From positions 1-35,301 of the forward strand of contig SEYY01022407.1 of NCBI GenBank assembly GCA_009176605.1: a DNA stretch of 35,301 bases. The letters run 5' to 3'. A program made the position numbers and the translations under genes. This DNA is from Armadillidium nasatum (taxonomy: Eukaryota > Arthropoda > Malacostraca > Isopoda > Armadillidiidae). Position 1 is the first letter of the stretch; every line of letters starts with the position of its first letter. The notes beneath the pieces were generated by a model, which was not told the origin of the DNA, did no database searches, and saw nothing but the letters and a program-made list of their open reading frames with translations. Shown here in pieces: positions 1-28,604 of the stretch.

Positions 1-1067
<1,067 letters not shown>

Positions 1068-1077
1068 GAAAAAAACT

Positions 1078-1164
1078 CAAAGTGGGGAAAATAGTGTTTT
1101 TGTTTTTTTCAAGTGGCCTTCTTTGAAAAAACCCGGGTGGGGTTTTTTAAAGTGGGCTCACCCC
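1078..1164 (+). repeat. Interspersed repeat copy 2 (AAAGTGGG...AACCCGGGTG type)
   Basis: Diverged second copy of the repeat at 135-209, sharing caaagtggg, ttcaagtgg and aaaaaacccgggtg. It begins right after the (TA)n array. Confidence 0.55.
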
Positions 1165-1267
1165 TGTCATCAACATAATCCAATATCATGCGCAACCTGA
1201 GCTGAAGTAGAATTTACTGTCAAATAACATTCTTTATTTACCTCTTAATCCTTTTAGTTAGAAAATA

Positions 1268-1315
1268 AAAAAATAAAATAAAATAAAATAAAATAAAATA
1301 AAATAAAATAAAATA
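1268..1315. repeat. (AAAAT)n microsatellite
   Basis: About nine consecutive aaaat units in the intron downstream of the exon at 1585-1697. Confidence 0.9.
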
Positions 1316-1584
1316 ACAATCCTGACTATAGTACCTACTGATATTAGGTTGTTAATCTAAGAATTTAGGAATAGGTATAATAGCATCTAGTACTACTACT
1401 AGACCTATATAGTCTATATTAAAAAATAAATAAATAAATTTAAAAAAAAATAAGAACATTACTGCTTAAAATAGAATAAAATATTTAAAAAAAAAAATTT
1501 TTAATACTAAATATGAAAATAAACACATTATTATTATTACTATTTACATTACTATAATTATTATTTAAAAAAAGTACACAGTAC

Positions 1585-16356
<14,772 letters not shown>

Positions 16357-16465
16357 GACAAATTAGTTAAAATATAAAATGTTTCATAACTTATAAATTC
16401 TCTTTTGTTTCCTGTAAGTTAGAAATATGAATTTATTAAATATATTCTGAGTTCTTTTAATACAA
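16357..16465 (-). promoter_or_regulatory. 5'UTR and splice acceptor upstream of the PAIP1-like ATG
   Basis: On the minus strand a good acceptor (atttctaacttacag|G, exon from 16411) precedes the ATG by 55 nt. This suggests the coding start lies in exon 2 and that the promoter and exon 1 lie further right, beyond the gypsy insertion. No TATA box or other promoter element is claimed. Confidence 0.45.
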
Positions 16466-18163
<1,698 letters not shown>

Positions 18164-18167
18164 TAAT

Positions 18168-18184
18168 TGGCGACCTTGCCAGGA
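18168..18184 (+). promoter_or_regulatory. Primer binding site, tRNA-Arg-like
   Basis: TGGCGACCTTGCCAGGA begins 4 nt after the 5' LTR end. TGG is the complement of the tRNA CCA end. From memory the site resembles the tRNA-Arg PBS of the 412/mdg1 elements with two differences. The tRNA assignment is an inference. Confidence 0.7.
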
Positions 18185-18401
18185 TCCTCCTGTTGGTTGC
18201 CTTGTTCTTGTTCAGATACTTGTGATTTCATCATTCTTGGGTGTTGCTCTCGTGACAAATCTTTGTAGAATCATCAGAGTTATTCTTTTCTGCGATTTTT
18301 TTTTCTTCTTCCTTTTGTTGTGGTGGATTGTTACTTTTGTGTGTTGGGTTAGAAAGGAAACCATATTACACTCTTAACATATCCACATTATATACAGCAC
18401 A

Positions 18402-20210
18402 ATGTCAAATTACCAAAACCAAGACATGTTAGAGTTAGGTTCAATCGCGGATCTTGACTTGTCTGAGTCGTCTGATCAATTGGACACACAGGATCGGGCG
18501 GCTGAACACGTTCCGGATAATCGACCTGTGGCATCAAAAGATCCCGATAACGTGTATATATTAGCCGAATTACAGAGGTTACATTCGGCCCTCGGGAATT
18601 CCAACCGGCAGTTGGATGAATTGCGGGCTGAACGGCAGAGCGAACATCAAAGTAGGGATTTCAATAGGGAGGATAGTCGACCTCCAGTAGAGCGGTTGCA
18701 TTTCCCTTTTGCAGATGTGGAGAGAGCTGAATCGTCGCCGGTCCGGGAGCTAAAATTCGCAGCAACTGGGTTAACTCGCGGACCACCCGAGGGCGTGCGG
18801 TTCTCTTTGCCATCCTTAACAGAGAGTAGTAGATATGCTACAATAGCATCAGGTTTGCCCATTTCGTCGGTTTCTAGTTCGCTGACTGTGTCAACACAGC
18901 CAGCTCCGACTTATTCATCTCCTATTATGACACCTTCCGTGTCTGAATCTTCCAGACCTTTGCCTAGTCGAACTATGCCACCAAACTCAGATAATCGTCT
19001 TGATGCCATTGAAAATCAGCTGGCTATGATCACACGATCTGTCTCTATGTTGACTCAGATCATAGCTAAGGCATATAAACCTAAAGCAGTACCCCCACGT
19101 AAATTTAATGCTGCTAAGGAACATAATCTCCGAACGTTCTTTAAACAGTTCGAGAGATATTGCCAGGTCACATATCCAGACCAACCCGAAGACTGGATAA
19201 TCGTTCTCGGAAACTTCCTTGAGGGTACCTACAGTGACCTGTACGATCAAATTATTCGTGAGGAAATGGCTTATACTGCTATTAAGGACGCATTGCTTCA
19301 ATGGTGGGATTATGAGGCTGGTGTAAGAAAGGACAAAGCATCGCAAGAGTTTATGCTTGCCAAACGGAAACCGGGCGAGAGTGTAAACATGTTCGCACTC
19401 CGGTTGGAACGATTAGCAAACCGAGCCTACCCTGGTGTTCCCATGCGTACCCATGACAATTTACGTCAGGCATTCTTATATAATTTACCGGCAGTAGTGG
19501 AACAGCGAATGCACGATTACATACTCAATCATGAGGGTGCAACTGGTCAAAAATTGCAATTTGATCAGATAGTCAGACTGGCAAATCAACATTGTAATGA
19601 GCTGTCTGCCGAACAAATCGAAGAACCTGAGGTAATCACCATTTCTCAGGTTAAGACCTCACAACAAAAGAGCGATGCCTGGAGTGAGGTGGTTAAAAGA
19701 TATGCCAAGAAGCCAAATAACTTTGCTAGAGCTGTAGTAGAGTCAGTGCCAACCACACCACCCAAGTCAACCAATAATCGCGCATCACATAGAAATAACC
19801 ATGGCTATGGCAATTCATCTCCAAAGACTGGTAAAAATTCATCTAATTCATCCTTTTTCTGCACACATTGTGGAAAAAATAATCATACATTGAGTGACTG
19901 CTACGGCTATAATAATGTGTGCCCATACTGTAAACAACAAGGGCATTCTACTATTGACTGTCCACAAATAAAGCAAAGGCAGTCAAATCGGTCCTTGGAA
20001 ATGGCTCAAGCACCCACAATGAAATGCCCTTATTGCTCAGCTGGACATCTGGGGAAAGATTGTCCCAGCCGCGGAAGTCCTCGGCCTAAGGATCGAGAAG
20101 GTCCATTGCCGCAGCGGAATAATCAGTGGGGTGCAGTAAACAACACATGCAACACATGTGGTGGCACTCATTCAGCAGGTGATTGTAGTGGAACCCCAGC
20201 TTTAAACTAA
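18402..20210 (+). CDS. gag: Gypsy Gag polyprotein (602 aa, intact)
   Basis: Structural protein that would assemble the retrotransposon particle and package its RNA. Residues 1-225 are polar and Ser/Pro-rich with a short charged, possibly coiled-coil stretch (about 50-75). Residues ~228-405 match the retrotransposon Gag/capsid fold (KFNAAKEHNLRTFFKQFERY, FMLAKRKPGESVNMFALRLERLA). Four zinc knuckles follow: C-x2-C-x4-H-x4-C at 487-500 and 507-520, then the shorter C-x2-C-x3-H-x4-C at 542-554 and 583-595. The ATG (cacaATGt) is the first in a 217-nt leader region after the PBS that opens the long frame. The frame ends TAA. Pol lies in the +2 frame, which is open from 20189 and so overlaps by about 20 nt. 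Confidence 0.95.
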   Translation: MSNYQNQDMLELGSIADLDLSESSDQLDTQDRAAEHVPDNRPVASKDPDNVYILAELQRLHSALGNSNRQLDELRAERQSEHQSRDFNREDSRPPVERLHFPFADVERAESSPVRELKFAATGLTRGPPEGVRFSLPSLTESSRYATIASGLPISSVSSSLTVSTQPAPTYSSPIMTPSVSESSRPLPSRTMPPNSDNRLDAIENQLAMITRSVSMLTQIIAKAYKPKAVPPRKFNAAKEHNLRTFFKQFERYCQVTYPDQPEDWIIVLGNFLEGTYSDLYDQIIREEMAYTAIKDALLQWWDYEAGVRKDKASQEFMLAKRKPGESVNMFALRLERLANRAYPGVPMRTHDNLRQAFLYNLPAVVEQRMHDYILNHEGATGQKLQFDQIVRLANQHCNELSAEQIEEPEVITISQVKTSQQKSDAWSEVVKRYAKKPNNFARAVVESVPTTPPKSTNNRASHRNNHGYGNSSPKTGKNSSNSSFFCTHCGKNNHTLSDCYGYNNVCPYCKQQGHSTIDCPQIKQRQSNRSLEMAQAPTMKCPYCSAGHLGKDCPSRGSPRPKDREGPLPQRNNQWGAVNNTCNTCGGTHSAGDCSGTPALN

Positions 20211-20224
20211 GCAACTCCGTAGCC

Positions 20225-21601
20225 ATGGGTCAGGCTGCGGAGGAGATTAGTGATGGCGGCTCCAATTCTAATTTAGTGACCCAAAACCCAATTGCGAACC
20301 CCGAAAATATTCAAATCCTATTTAATCGGGCTGACAGTCAACCCTTATATGTGGATGTCACCCTCGAGGGATATTCGGACAAGGTTTACGATTGCTTAGT
20401 CGATAATGGGGCGTGTGTAAGTCTCATTAAGTCTTCGGTAGTAGATGAGTTAAAAGGTGTTCACAAACACCCATCGACTATTCGAACTATTACTGGCATT
20501 GGTCATACTGCCATTAAAATTTCACATTTTGTTATCCTAAGTCTTCATTTCCGTAGTGGTTTCAGTACCACTGAGACCGAATTCTATGTTGTCCCATCTG
20601 AATTCCTGGAACATTCACTGGTACTGGGTGTTCCTCTTTTACGAGCAAACAGTCTTCTTCCAGATATGTCAACATATCAATTATTATTAAGGGATGAAGA
20701 TAAATTTCTTGTTGTAGCTTCTGATCCTACCAAAAGTAACACCACAATTGAACCTAGAACTACCGAAAATCTTGAAGTAGGACCACATCAATGCGGATTT
20801 ATTTCTATAAATCTGTGTAATTTTACATATTCTCTCCAGAACTTCTATCTAGAAGGGCTGTGTGAGGAGAACTTTCATGTGTTACCAGGAATACTCAGAG
20901 AAGGCGATTCTTCAGTTGTGGCTATTTACAATGGTAGTGAATCACCTAGATTCATACCTAAAGGGTTCCCAGTGGGATCTGCTTTTCCTATTACAGAGAC
21001 CACTGACATTTCAATCTTTAATATTCTACCCGGTGAACCGGAAGATGCTTCTATGCATAATGATTATTGGACTCGAGATAGAATTATGGAAGAGTTCCAA
21101 TTTTCCGATATCCAAGTGGAAGATTCCCAAAAAGAACAACTTGTAAATCTTCTTCAGAAATATTCTTCAGTCCTCAGTACTGGAGATGATGATGTTGGGC
21201 TTGCTCACAATGTCCAGCATCACATTGAGCTTACATCAGACAGGCCCATTCATGTACCTGTTCGGAGGTTTCAAGGACCGTTAGCTCAAGAGATCGAGCG
21301 CCAGTGTTGTGAGCTCGAAGAAGGGGGAATTATTCGGAAAAGCCATTCTCCATATTCGGCTCCAGTAGTCCCTGTAAGGAAAAAGGACGGTAGTTTGCGT
21401 CTGTGTGTGGATTACCGTGCCCTTAATAAGCATACTAAGGGAGATGCATTTCCCTTGCCTAACTTAATCGACTCCATTTACAACATGGCAGGTGCTCGAT
21501 TTTTCACCACCATTGATTTGGTGCGTGGATACTATCAAATTGAGATGGCAGAGGGTAGTATAGAAAAAACAGCCTTCTCTACGCCCTCTGTCACATTATG
21601 A
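20225..21601 (+). CDS. pol: Gypsy pol, first segment: protease and N-terminal RT
   Basis: 458 codons. The protease is at residues ~35-160, with active-site block CLVDNGACVSLI (Asp60); the usual Asp-Ser/Thr-Gly-Ala is Asp-Asn-Gly-Ala here. A flap region and the VLGVPLLRAN block near 140-150 follow. RT begins near residue 340 (HIELTSDRPIHVPVRRF) with LCVDYRALNKHT and the catalytic Asp431 in FFTTIDLVRGYYQIEM. The ATG at 20225 has a strong context (gccATGG), but the frame is open back to 20189, so frameshifted Gag-Pol or internal initiation are both possible. The frame is lost at a CCC run (21584-21586), where the older copy has one base fewer, and stops at 21599-21601 inside RT. Confidence 0.93.
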   Translation: MGQAAEEISDGGSNSNLVTQNPIANPENIQILFNRADSQPLYVDVTLEGYSDKVYDCLVDNGACVSLIKSSVVDELKGVHKHPSTIRTITGIGHTAIKISHFVILSLHFRSGFSTTETEFYVVPSEFLEHSLVLGVPLLRANSLLPDMSTYQLLLRDEDKFLVVASDPTKSNTTIEPRTTENLEVGPHQCGFISINLCNFTYSLQNFYLEGLCEENFHVLPGILREGDSSVVAIYNGSESPRFIPKGFPVGSAFPITETTDISIFNILPGEPEDASMHNDYWTRDRIMEEFQFSDIQVEDSQKEQLVNLLQKYSSVLSTGDDDVGLAHNVQHHIELTSDRPIHVPVRRFQGPLAQEIERQCCELEEGGIIRKSHSPYSAPVVPVRKKDGSLRLCVDYRALNKHTKGDAFPLPNLIDSIYNMAGARFFTTIDLVRGYYQIEMAEGSIEKTAFSTPSVTL

Positions 21602-22124
21602 ATTCCTTCGCATGCCTTTTGGAGTGAAAGGCGGGCCAGCCACTTTTCAAAGAGGTATGATGATGGCCTTGTCGGGTATTCCATGGTCTGAGGTCATGGC
21701 ATACCTGGACGATGTAATTATTCGGTCCAGCACTTTCGAACAACATATTCTCTCCTTGGAAAAAGTATTACGTGCTCTCAATGCCAATGGGTTCAAGTTA
21801 AAACCCAGTAAAACAAAGTTATGCCGAGAATCTGTAGATTTTCTCGGACATCAAATTGATAATAGAGGTATTCTTCCTCTTGAAAAGAACCTCTCTGGCG
21901 TACTTGACTTTCCTATACCAAGTACAGTCAAACAACTCAGGCAGTTTTTGGGAATGGTTAATTTCTATCGACGCCATATTCCACATTGCTCTTCAATCGC
22001 TAAACCGTTATCATGTCAAACTGGTGGTCGTACTGTACGATGGACTGAGGAATGTCAAGAAGCATTTGAAAAACTTAAATCATCATTAGTTGATCCAACG
22101 TTACTGGCATTCCCAGAATTATAG
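21591..22124 (+). CDS. pol: Gypsy pol, second segment: RT palm and thumb (frame-shifted)
   Basis: Continues RT one frame on: YEFLRMPFGVKGGPATFQR, then AYLDDVII with the catalytic Asp pair at 21708-21713, NGFKLKPSKTKLC, VDFLGHQI and the RQFLGMVNFYRRHIP block leading into the RT-RNase H connection. The frame ends at TAG 22122-22124, right at the start of RNase H, because of a second one-base shift near 22115-22121. There is no decayed-copy sequence at this point to show which base is extra. Confidence 0.92.
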   Translation, partial: SHYEFLRMPFGVKGGPATFQRGMMMALSGIPWSEVMAYLDDVIIRSSTFEQHILSLEKVLRALNANGFKLKPSKTKLCRESVDFLGHQIDNRGILPLEKNLSGVLDFPIPSTVKQLRQFLGMVNFYRRHIPHCSSIAKPLSCQTGGRTVRWTEECQEAFEKLKSSLVDPTLLAFPEL

Positions 22125-25062
22125 TCTTAACTCCCCACCATTAGAATTGTTCGTTGACGCGTCAGATATTGGATCAGGGGCGGTGTTGTCGCAACAACAG
22201 GGAGATGATAGTCGGCCCATTGCGTTTATTTCTATGACATTCTCTGATGCACAACGGAAGTATTCTACAGTGGAACGCGAGCTAGCTGCCCTACGATGGG
22301 CCGTTAAAGCGTTACGACCATTCCTTTGTAATGAAAAGGAATTTATCATATACAGTGATCATGAGCCATTACAATACCTTCACAATATGTCAACTGCAGA
22401 TGGACGTATTGCGCGAACGTTAGAGGAACTTTCCGAATATAATTTTCAAATTCGCCACATCAGTGGTCGGAAAAATATTCTCGCAGATGCTTTATCCCGC
22501 TCTCCTGTACCGGTAATTGAATCAGAGCCTTTAGACGTGATGACTGAGGGAAATTTCGAAAAAAGTTATATTCCCCAGGGTTTTAAGCAAATAACTTTTC
22601 CGGGAGGTGGAGATTCTTTATTTCAATGTTTTGCATTCTGGTTGGAAGGGTCAGAAGGGTCTCATGTTGAAATGAGAGAGAGGTTAGTTGAGGAACTAAT
22701 TAAAGACCCGCGCAAGTATAATCTTCATGGAAGAAATCTGTTGAAGAGACTCAGATTGATGGCACACTCAGGTCAAGTACCAATCCCAGAAATAATTCAA
22801 GCATTCGCAAATCTTATGCATTGCAAAACTTTAGTTTATTATACTAGTGCTAAACCACTGGTATATGGGGAGGGTTTTACGGACACATGCCATTTATCTT
22901 GTGTGTCAGGAATTCATTACAATTTGCTAATTCCAGAAGAAAACGTTAATTCCTCAAGCGATATAGTCTCAATTAATTTAGTTAGAATACATTCTAAAAC
23001 ATCCAATTTACAAATACATAGCACACTATTACAGAACTCTTCAGTAGACATAGACACTCTTAAACATAAACAGCAAACAGATAGGGTTTTAAAAAGTTTA
23101 TCCAGAGTAGTTGTCAATAAATTGCCAAAGAAACAGTGGCCTAAGAACTTGACTGCATTCAAGTTGGTTGCTGAACATATTCACTTTTCCGAGGGGTTGT
23201 TGTTGGTTAAACATAAAAATGAGGATAAATTCATTGTCCCATTCTCATATATGGTTTCTCTAGCAACGCAGTTCCACATTGATTATGGACATCTAGGTAG
23301 AAACAAGTTATTGTCTCTTATATATGAGGAACTTTGGAATCCCCGAGTGAATCAAATAGTCTCAGACATTTGTAGATCTTGTCCACACTGTCAAGTGTCT
23401 AAGACAGGTACGAATATTGCCAGACCCCCTATGTTGAAGATTAGTTCTTCTTTTCCATATGAGTTACTGGCAGTTGATCTGTTGCAATTGCCGCGCACCA
23501 GCAGAAATAATGGCTATTGTCTTGTTGCCATTGACCACTTTTCTAAATTTATCAATGTAGTGCCTCTGGTCAATAAAACCAGTCAAGTGGTCGCAAATGC
23601 ATTCAAACACAAGATCTTACCTTTCTTAACCTACATTCCTGATCGTCTCTTAAGTGATCGTGGGTTAGAATTTATGGGTGAACCATTTGAAGAAGTATTA
23701 CATGAATTTGGTATTGAACATGTGGTGATATCAAGTCACATGCCACAATGTAATGGAGTCACAGAACGTGTCAATCGTACACTGTTACAGATATTAAGGA
23801 CTTTGGCTCAAGATAACCCATCATCATGGGATAACCAGTTGCCTCAAGCAGTTATTTTATACAATAACACTTGGCATTCAGCCATTGATGCCACTCCATC
23901 AGATATCCTACTGAAAAACCCACATTCTTTCAAAAGGAACCCATGTTTACAACAGTTCTGGCGGGAACCATCTAAACACTTCTCCCCATATCGTGAAGGG
24001 GACAAAGTTGCATATAAAGTTCACATGCCAGGTAACCTGGTCATAAACAAATTCAAATCGCGCTATGTGGGACCATTTACTATTCGTCAAGCTCATGACA
24101 ATGATCTTACTTATGTAATCTCTAGGGTAAATAAACCACACTCAGAGATTCGTGCTCACTATTCACAACTACGTCCATGGATAGAAGTTCCTCGTTACTT
24201 ACGAGATAATCCCCATTTCAAGCAATTACTTTCCTCAGAAGAGGTGGATGATGATCATCAGACTACTGATGAAGTAAGAATGGATGAAGAGATAGAAATC
24301 ATGGACATTGAAGATAATCACGCTGCTGAGCCAGAGATTTTCAATTCATTGGAAACTGAATGTGAAGAAAGCGATTTTTTAGGTTTTGAAGTTAATTCAA
24401 CATTATCTTTAAATGAATATTTGGGTTTTACAAGAGAATATTGTAATATTAGCATTACCAGTGCCAAAACTCCAACTGTTAGTAGCCTAGGTACATCCCA
24501 CACACCACCTTTTAAGAACATGAACATTACACCCACAATTACACCAGTAGACGCAACATGTGTGGTTTCCAGTTGTCATTCTGTTGAAACATATTTGGGT
24601 CAAAATCTGGTGAGGGATGAAAGTGATGTAGAATTTGGTTTGAATTTGCCAGGTGAAAAGGAATCTGAATCAAGGTTGAGCTCTTCACTTAATAGTTGTC
24701 GCATGTCAGCTGATCTTTCACATCTTCAGGCCCTATGTCAGGTTACTGAGGGATCAATTGTTGTTAATGATAGTTCCACAATCGAGAATACACAAGGTTC
24801 AGAGCCCTCAAGTGGAGCAGATTTTGAAGGCTTCACCACAGGCAGGGTGAATACTCGTGATGTTCGGGATATCCTTGGAAGAGATTCTTCATTATATAAT
24901 CTCAGGTCCCCCGAAAACGAAATGCGAACCAGAGTTGTTGAGACCATGGTAACTACCACTATTAGCACTGCAATTGGGTATAGAACTCGTTCTCATGGTC
25001 CTGTCCCAGAATATATTAATGTCTTAGAAAAGCCATTAGAATATATGTGGAAACATCACTAA
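22117..25062 (+). CDS. pol: Gypsy pol, third segment: RNase H, OTU-like, integrase, tail
   Basis: An open frame starts at ATG 22090; residue numbers here count from it. RNase H: Asp23 (LELFVDAS), Glu62/Glu64, Asp90 (IYSDHEPL), Asp133 (NILADALSR). Residues ~160-283 form an OTU-like domain. Integrase zinc domain: His396, His401, Cys431, Cys434 (H-x4-H-x29-C-x2-C). Catalytic core: Asp463, Asp523 and Glu559, a DD(35)E triad. GPY/F module: KFKSRYVGPFTI near 654-665. Residues ~700-990 are an acidic, Ser/Thr-rich tail I cannot assign, ending in YNLRS and YRTRSHGPV blocks. No chromodomain was seen. The stop is at 25060-25062. Confidence 0.92.
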   Translation, partial: NYSLNSPPLELFVDASDIGSGAVLSQQQGDDSRPIAFISMTFSDAQRKYSTVERELAALRWAVKALRPFLCNEKEFIIYSDHEPLQYLHNMSTADGRIARTLEELSEYNFQIRHISGRKNILADALSRSPVPVIESEPLDVMTEGNFEKSYIPQGFKQITFPGGGDSLFQCFAFWLEGSEGSHVEMRERLVEELIKDPRKYNLHGRNLLKRLRLMAHSGQVPIPEIIQAFANLMHCKTLVYYTSAKPLVYGEGFTDTCHLSCVSGIHYNLLIPEENVNSSSDIVSINLVRIHSKTSNLQIHSTLLQNSSVDIDTLKHKQQTDRVLKSLSRVVVNKLPKKQWPKNLTAFKLVAEHIHFSEGLLLVKHKNEDKFIVPFSYMVSLATQFHIDYGHLGRNKLLSLIYEELWNPRVNQIVSDICRSCPHCQVSKTGTNIARPPMLKISSSFPYELLAVDLLQLPRTSRNNGYCLVAIDHFSKFINVVPLVNKTSQVVANAFKHKILPFLTYIPDRLLSDRGLEFMGEPFEEVLHEFGIEHVVISSHMPQCNGVTERVNRTLLQILRTLAQDNPSSWDNQLPQAVILYNNTWHSAIDATPSDILLKNPHSFKRNPCLQQFWREPSKHFSPYREGDKVAYKVHMPGNLVINKFKSRYVGPFTIRQAHDNDLTYVISRVNKPHSEIRAHYSQLRPWIEVPRYLRDNPHFKQLLSSEEVDDDHQTTDEVRMDEEIEIMDIEDNHAAEPEIFNSLETECEESDFLGFEVNSTLSLNEYLGFTREYCNISITSAKTPTVSSLGTSHTPPFKNMNITPTITPVDATCVVSSCHSVETYLGQNLVRDESDVEFGLNLPGEKESESRLSSSLNSCRMSADLSHLQALCQVTEGSIVVNDSSTIENTQGSEPSSGADFEGFTTGRVNTRDVRDILGRDSSLYNLRSPENEMRTRVVETMVTTTISTAIGYRTRSHGPVPEYINVLEKPLEYMWKHH
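22567..22935 (+). other. OTU-like domain inside pol, active site changed
   Basis: Residues ~160-282 of the third pol segment, between RNase H and the integrase zinc domain. The pattern is that of OTU-family cysteine proteases/deubiquitinases: PGGGDSLFQCF in place of the usual GDGxCLF, then HVEMRERLVEEL, PIPEIIQAFANLMHCKTLVYY and terminal IHYNLL. The catalytic His (276) is kept. Ser176 stands where Cys is expected, and Gly173 where Asp is expected; each could be one base change (tct against tgt, ggt against gat). A nearby Cys180 is not at the catalytic position. Likely fold retained, activity lost; role unknown. Confidence 0.7.
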
Positions 25063-25674
25063 TGCATTCCATACAAAATTATTCTTTTATTAATGTTTTC
25101 CAAAATGTCTGATTTTGAGATTTGTTTTTTTTTTTTTTTTTTTTACATGCATTTTGTTTAATCATTTTCTTATTCACACATTATTTGCATTAAAAATTTA
25201 TTTAATTTTTATTATTTATATATGTTGGTTCTTTAACCCTTCTGAATTACTTTCTAGGATTTTTTTTTTTTTTTTTTTTTTGTATATGTTATGTATTTTT
25301 TTTTTCATTCCTTTGTTGTTTTGTGACAATTACATACAAATATATATTGTATTTTTCAGATAGTGAAAGTTCTGGAGTAGTAAATTATCTACCAATATAA
25401 CATTTTGTAAATCATCTGCCAATGTAACATTTTGTAAAAAGGTTTTGTTTTTCTCTTAAGAATGTAATTGTTACTGTTGGAATTGGTCAGAGGACTTCGT
25501 TTGCATTCTCTCTCTTGCTCACAATCACATATTATTGGCTCGAAACTCATGCAAAGCAGCTATATTGGGGGGATCTTATTCTATGAGGAGGGAGCTTTCT
25601 TTCTTTTCTCACTCCTGTATGACTTGTATGATTGTTTGGTGAAAGAAAAGTACCTTTTCTTTGGTGAGGGATAA
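25063..25674 (+). other. Gypsy 3' untranslated stretch with possible PPT
   Basis: 612 bp between the pol stop and the 3' LTR, T-rich (runs at 25125-25144 and 25261-25280), with no frame resembling env. The purine-rich ggtgagggataa at 25663-25674, directly before the LTR, is the likely polypurine tract; another purine run (gaaagaaaag) is at 25641-25650. Confidence 0.65.
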
Positions 25675-27679
<2,005 letters not shown>

Positions 27680-27805
27680 TAAACAAATATTTATATATTT
27701 CAAGTAAAGATTAATTTAATTTAAATATTACTATACAGCAATGGAAAATGTAACACTTGTCTATAGGGGTCTCTACCCCTTAAACCCATGAGTCAGTGGT
27801 AAATA

Positions 27806-27935
<130 letters not shown>

Positions 27936-28122
27936 CAGTTAATTAAACATATAAAAAAAAATTTAATACACACATACATATGCATACTAGAAATTAGAAA
28001 AAGTACAACTAGTTCACTATGGAGAAAGGCAATCGTCACATTGTCTAGTTTTATGACATTAAGTTATACAATGTGAAAACACACAATTCTTTTTTAGTTT
28101 TATATGAAAGAAAACGTATTTG

Positions 28123-28246
<124 letters not shown>

Positions 28247-28488
28247 CTGTTAATTCCACTTTTTTTTTAAATATAGAAAATAGAGATGTCTGAGCATTGC
28301 TAAATTCTTATTTGAAAAGAAAGAATTAGACAGTTTAAAAGACAATAGATTTTCTTTTAGCAGCATTTTTTTTTTTTTTTATTAATTTTTATAGGGTTCT
28401 TTTTATTATGTATTTATATTACTCTTCCGTAAAGTAAAAGTATGTGTAGAATGCATTTAAACATTTTAACTTCATATTTTCAATATAG

Positions 28489-28604
28489 TGAAAAATAGAG
28501 AGGTATTGTGCCAGATTGAATTATTACCTAGATTCCCTCCAACAGTAATACAGCAATATGATAGTCCAAAGAAAAATGATAATTCACCATTAAAATTGTA
28601 TGAG
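28489..28604 (+). CDS. Candidate internal exon, unrecognised protein
   Basis: A 116-nt segment bordered by ttttcaatatag| and |GTATTG (TATGAG|GTATTG). Only one frame is open, giving 2 nt plus 38 codons. The peptide contains VLCQIELLPRFPPTVIQQYD and looks like ordinary protein rather than repeat translation, but I do not recognise it. No partner exons were found on either side. A weaker, diverged look-alike of its start (aatatagaaaatagagatgtc) lies near 28272. It could be one exon of a plus-strand host gene or a chance open stretch. Confidence 0.35.

Noticed and set aside
18987-19346. Minus-strand frame of 119 codons opposite gag
   Set aside because: Shadow of the intact, domain-supported gag frame.
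21584-21601. Programmed ribosomal frameshift within RT
   Set aside because: The older family member is in frame at this site with one base fewer, and frameshifting inside RT has no precedent I know of.
25063-25674. env gene downstream of pol
   Set aside because: No frame longer than about 80 codons, T-rich low-complexity translation, no signal peptide or furin-type pattern.
27720-27800. Possible short plus-strand exon after tatacag at 27742
   Set aside because: The best frame meets a stop before the possible donor, and other frames stop earlier.
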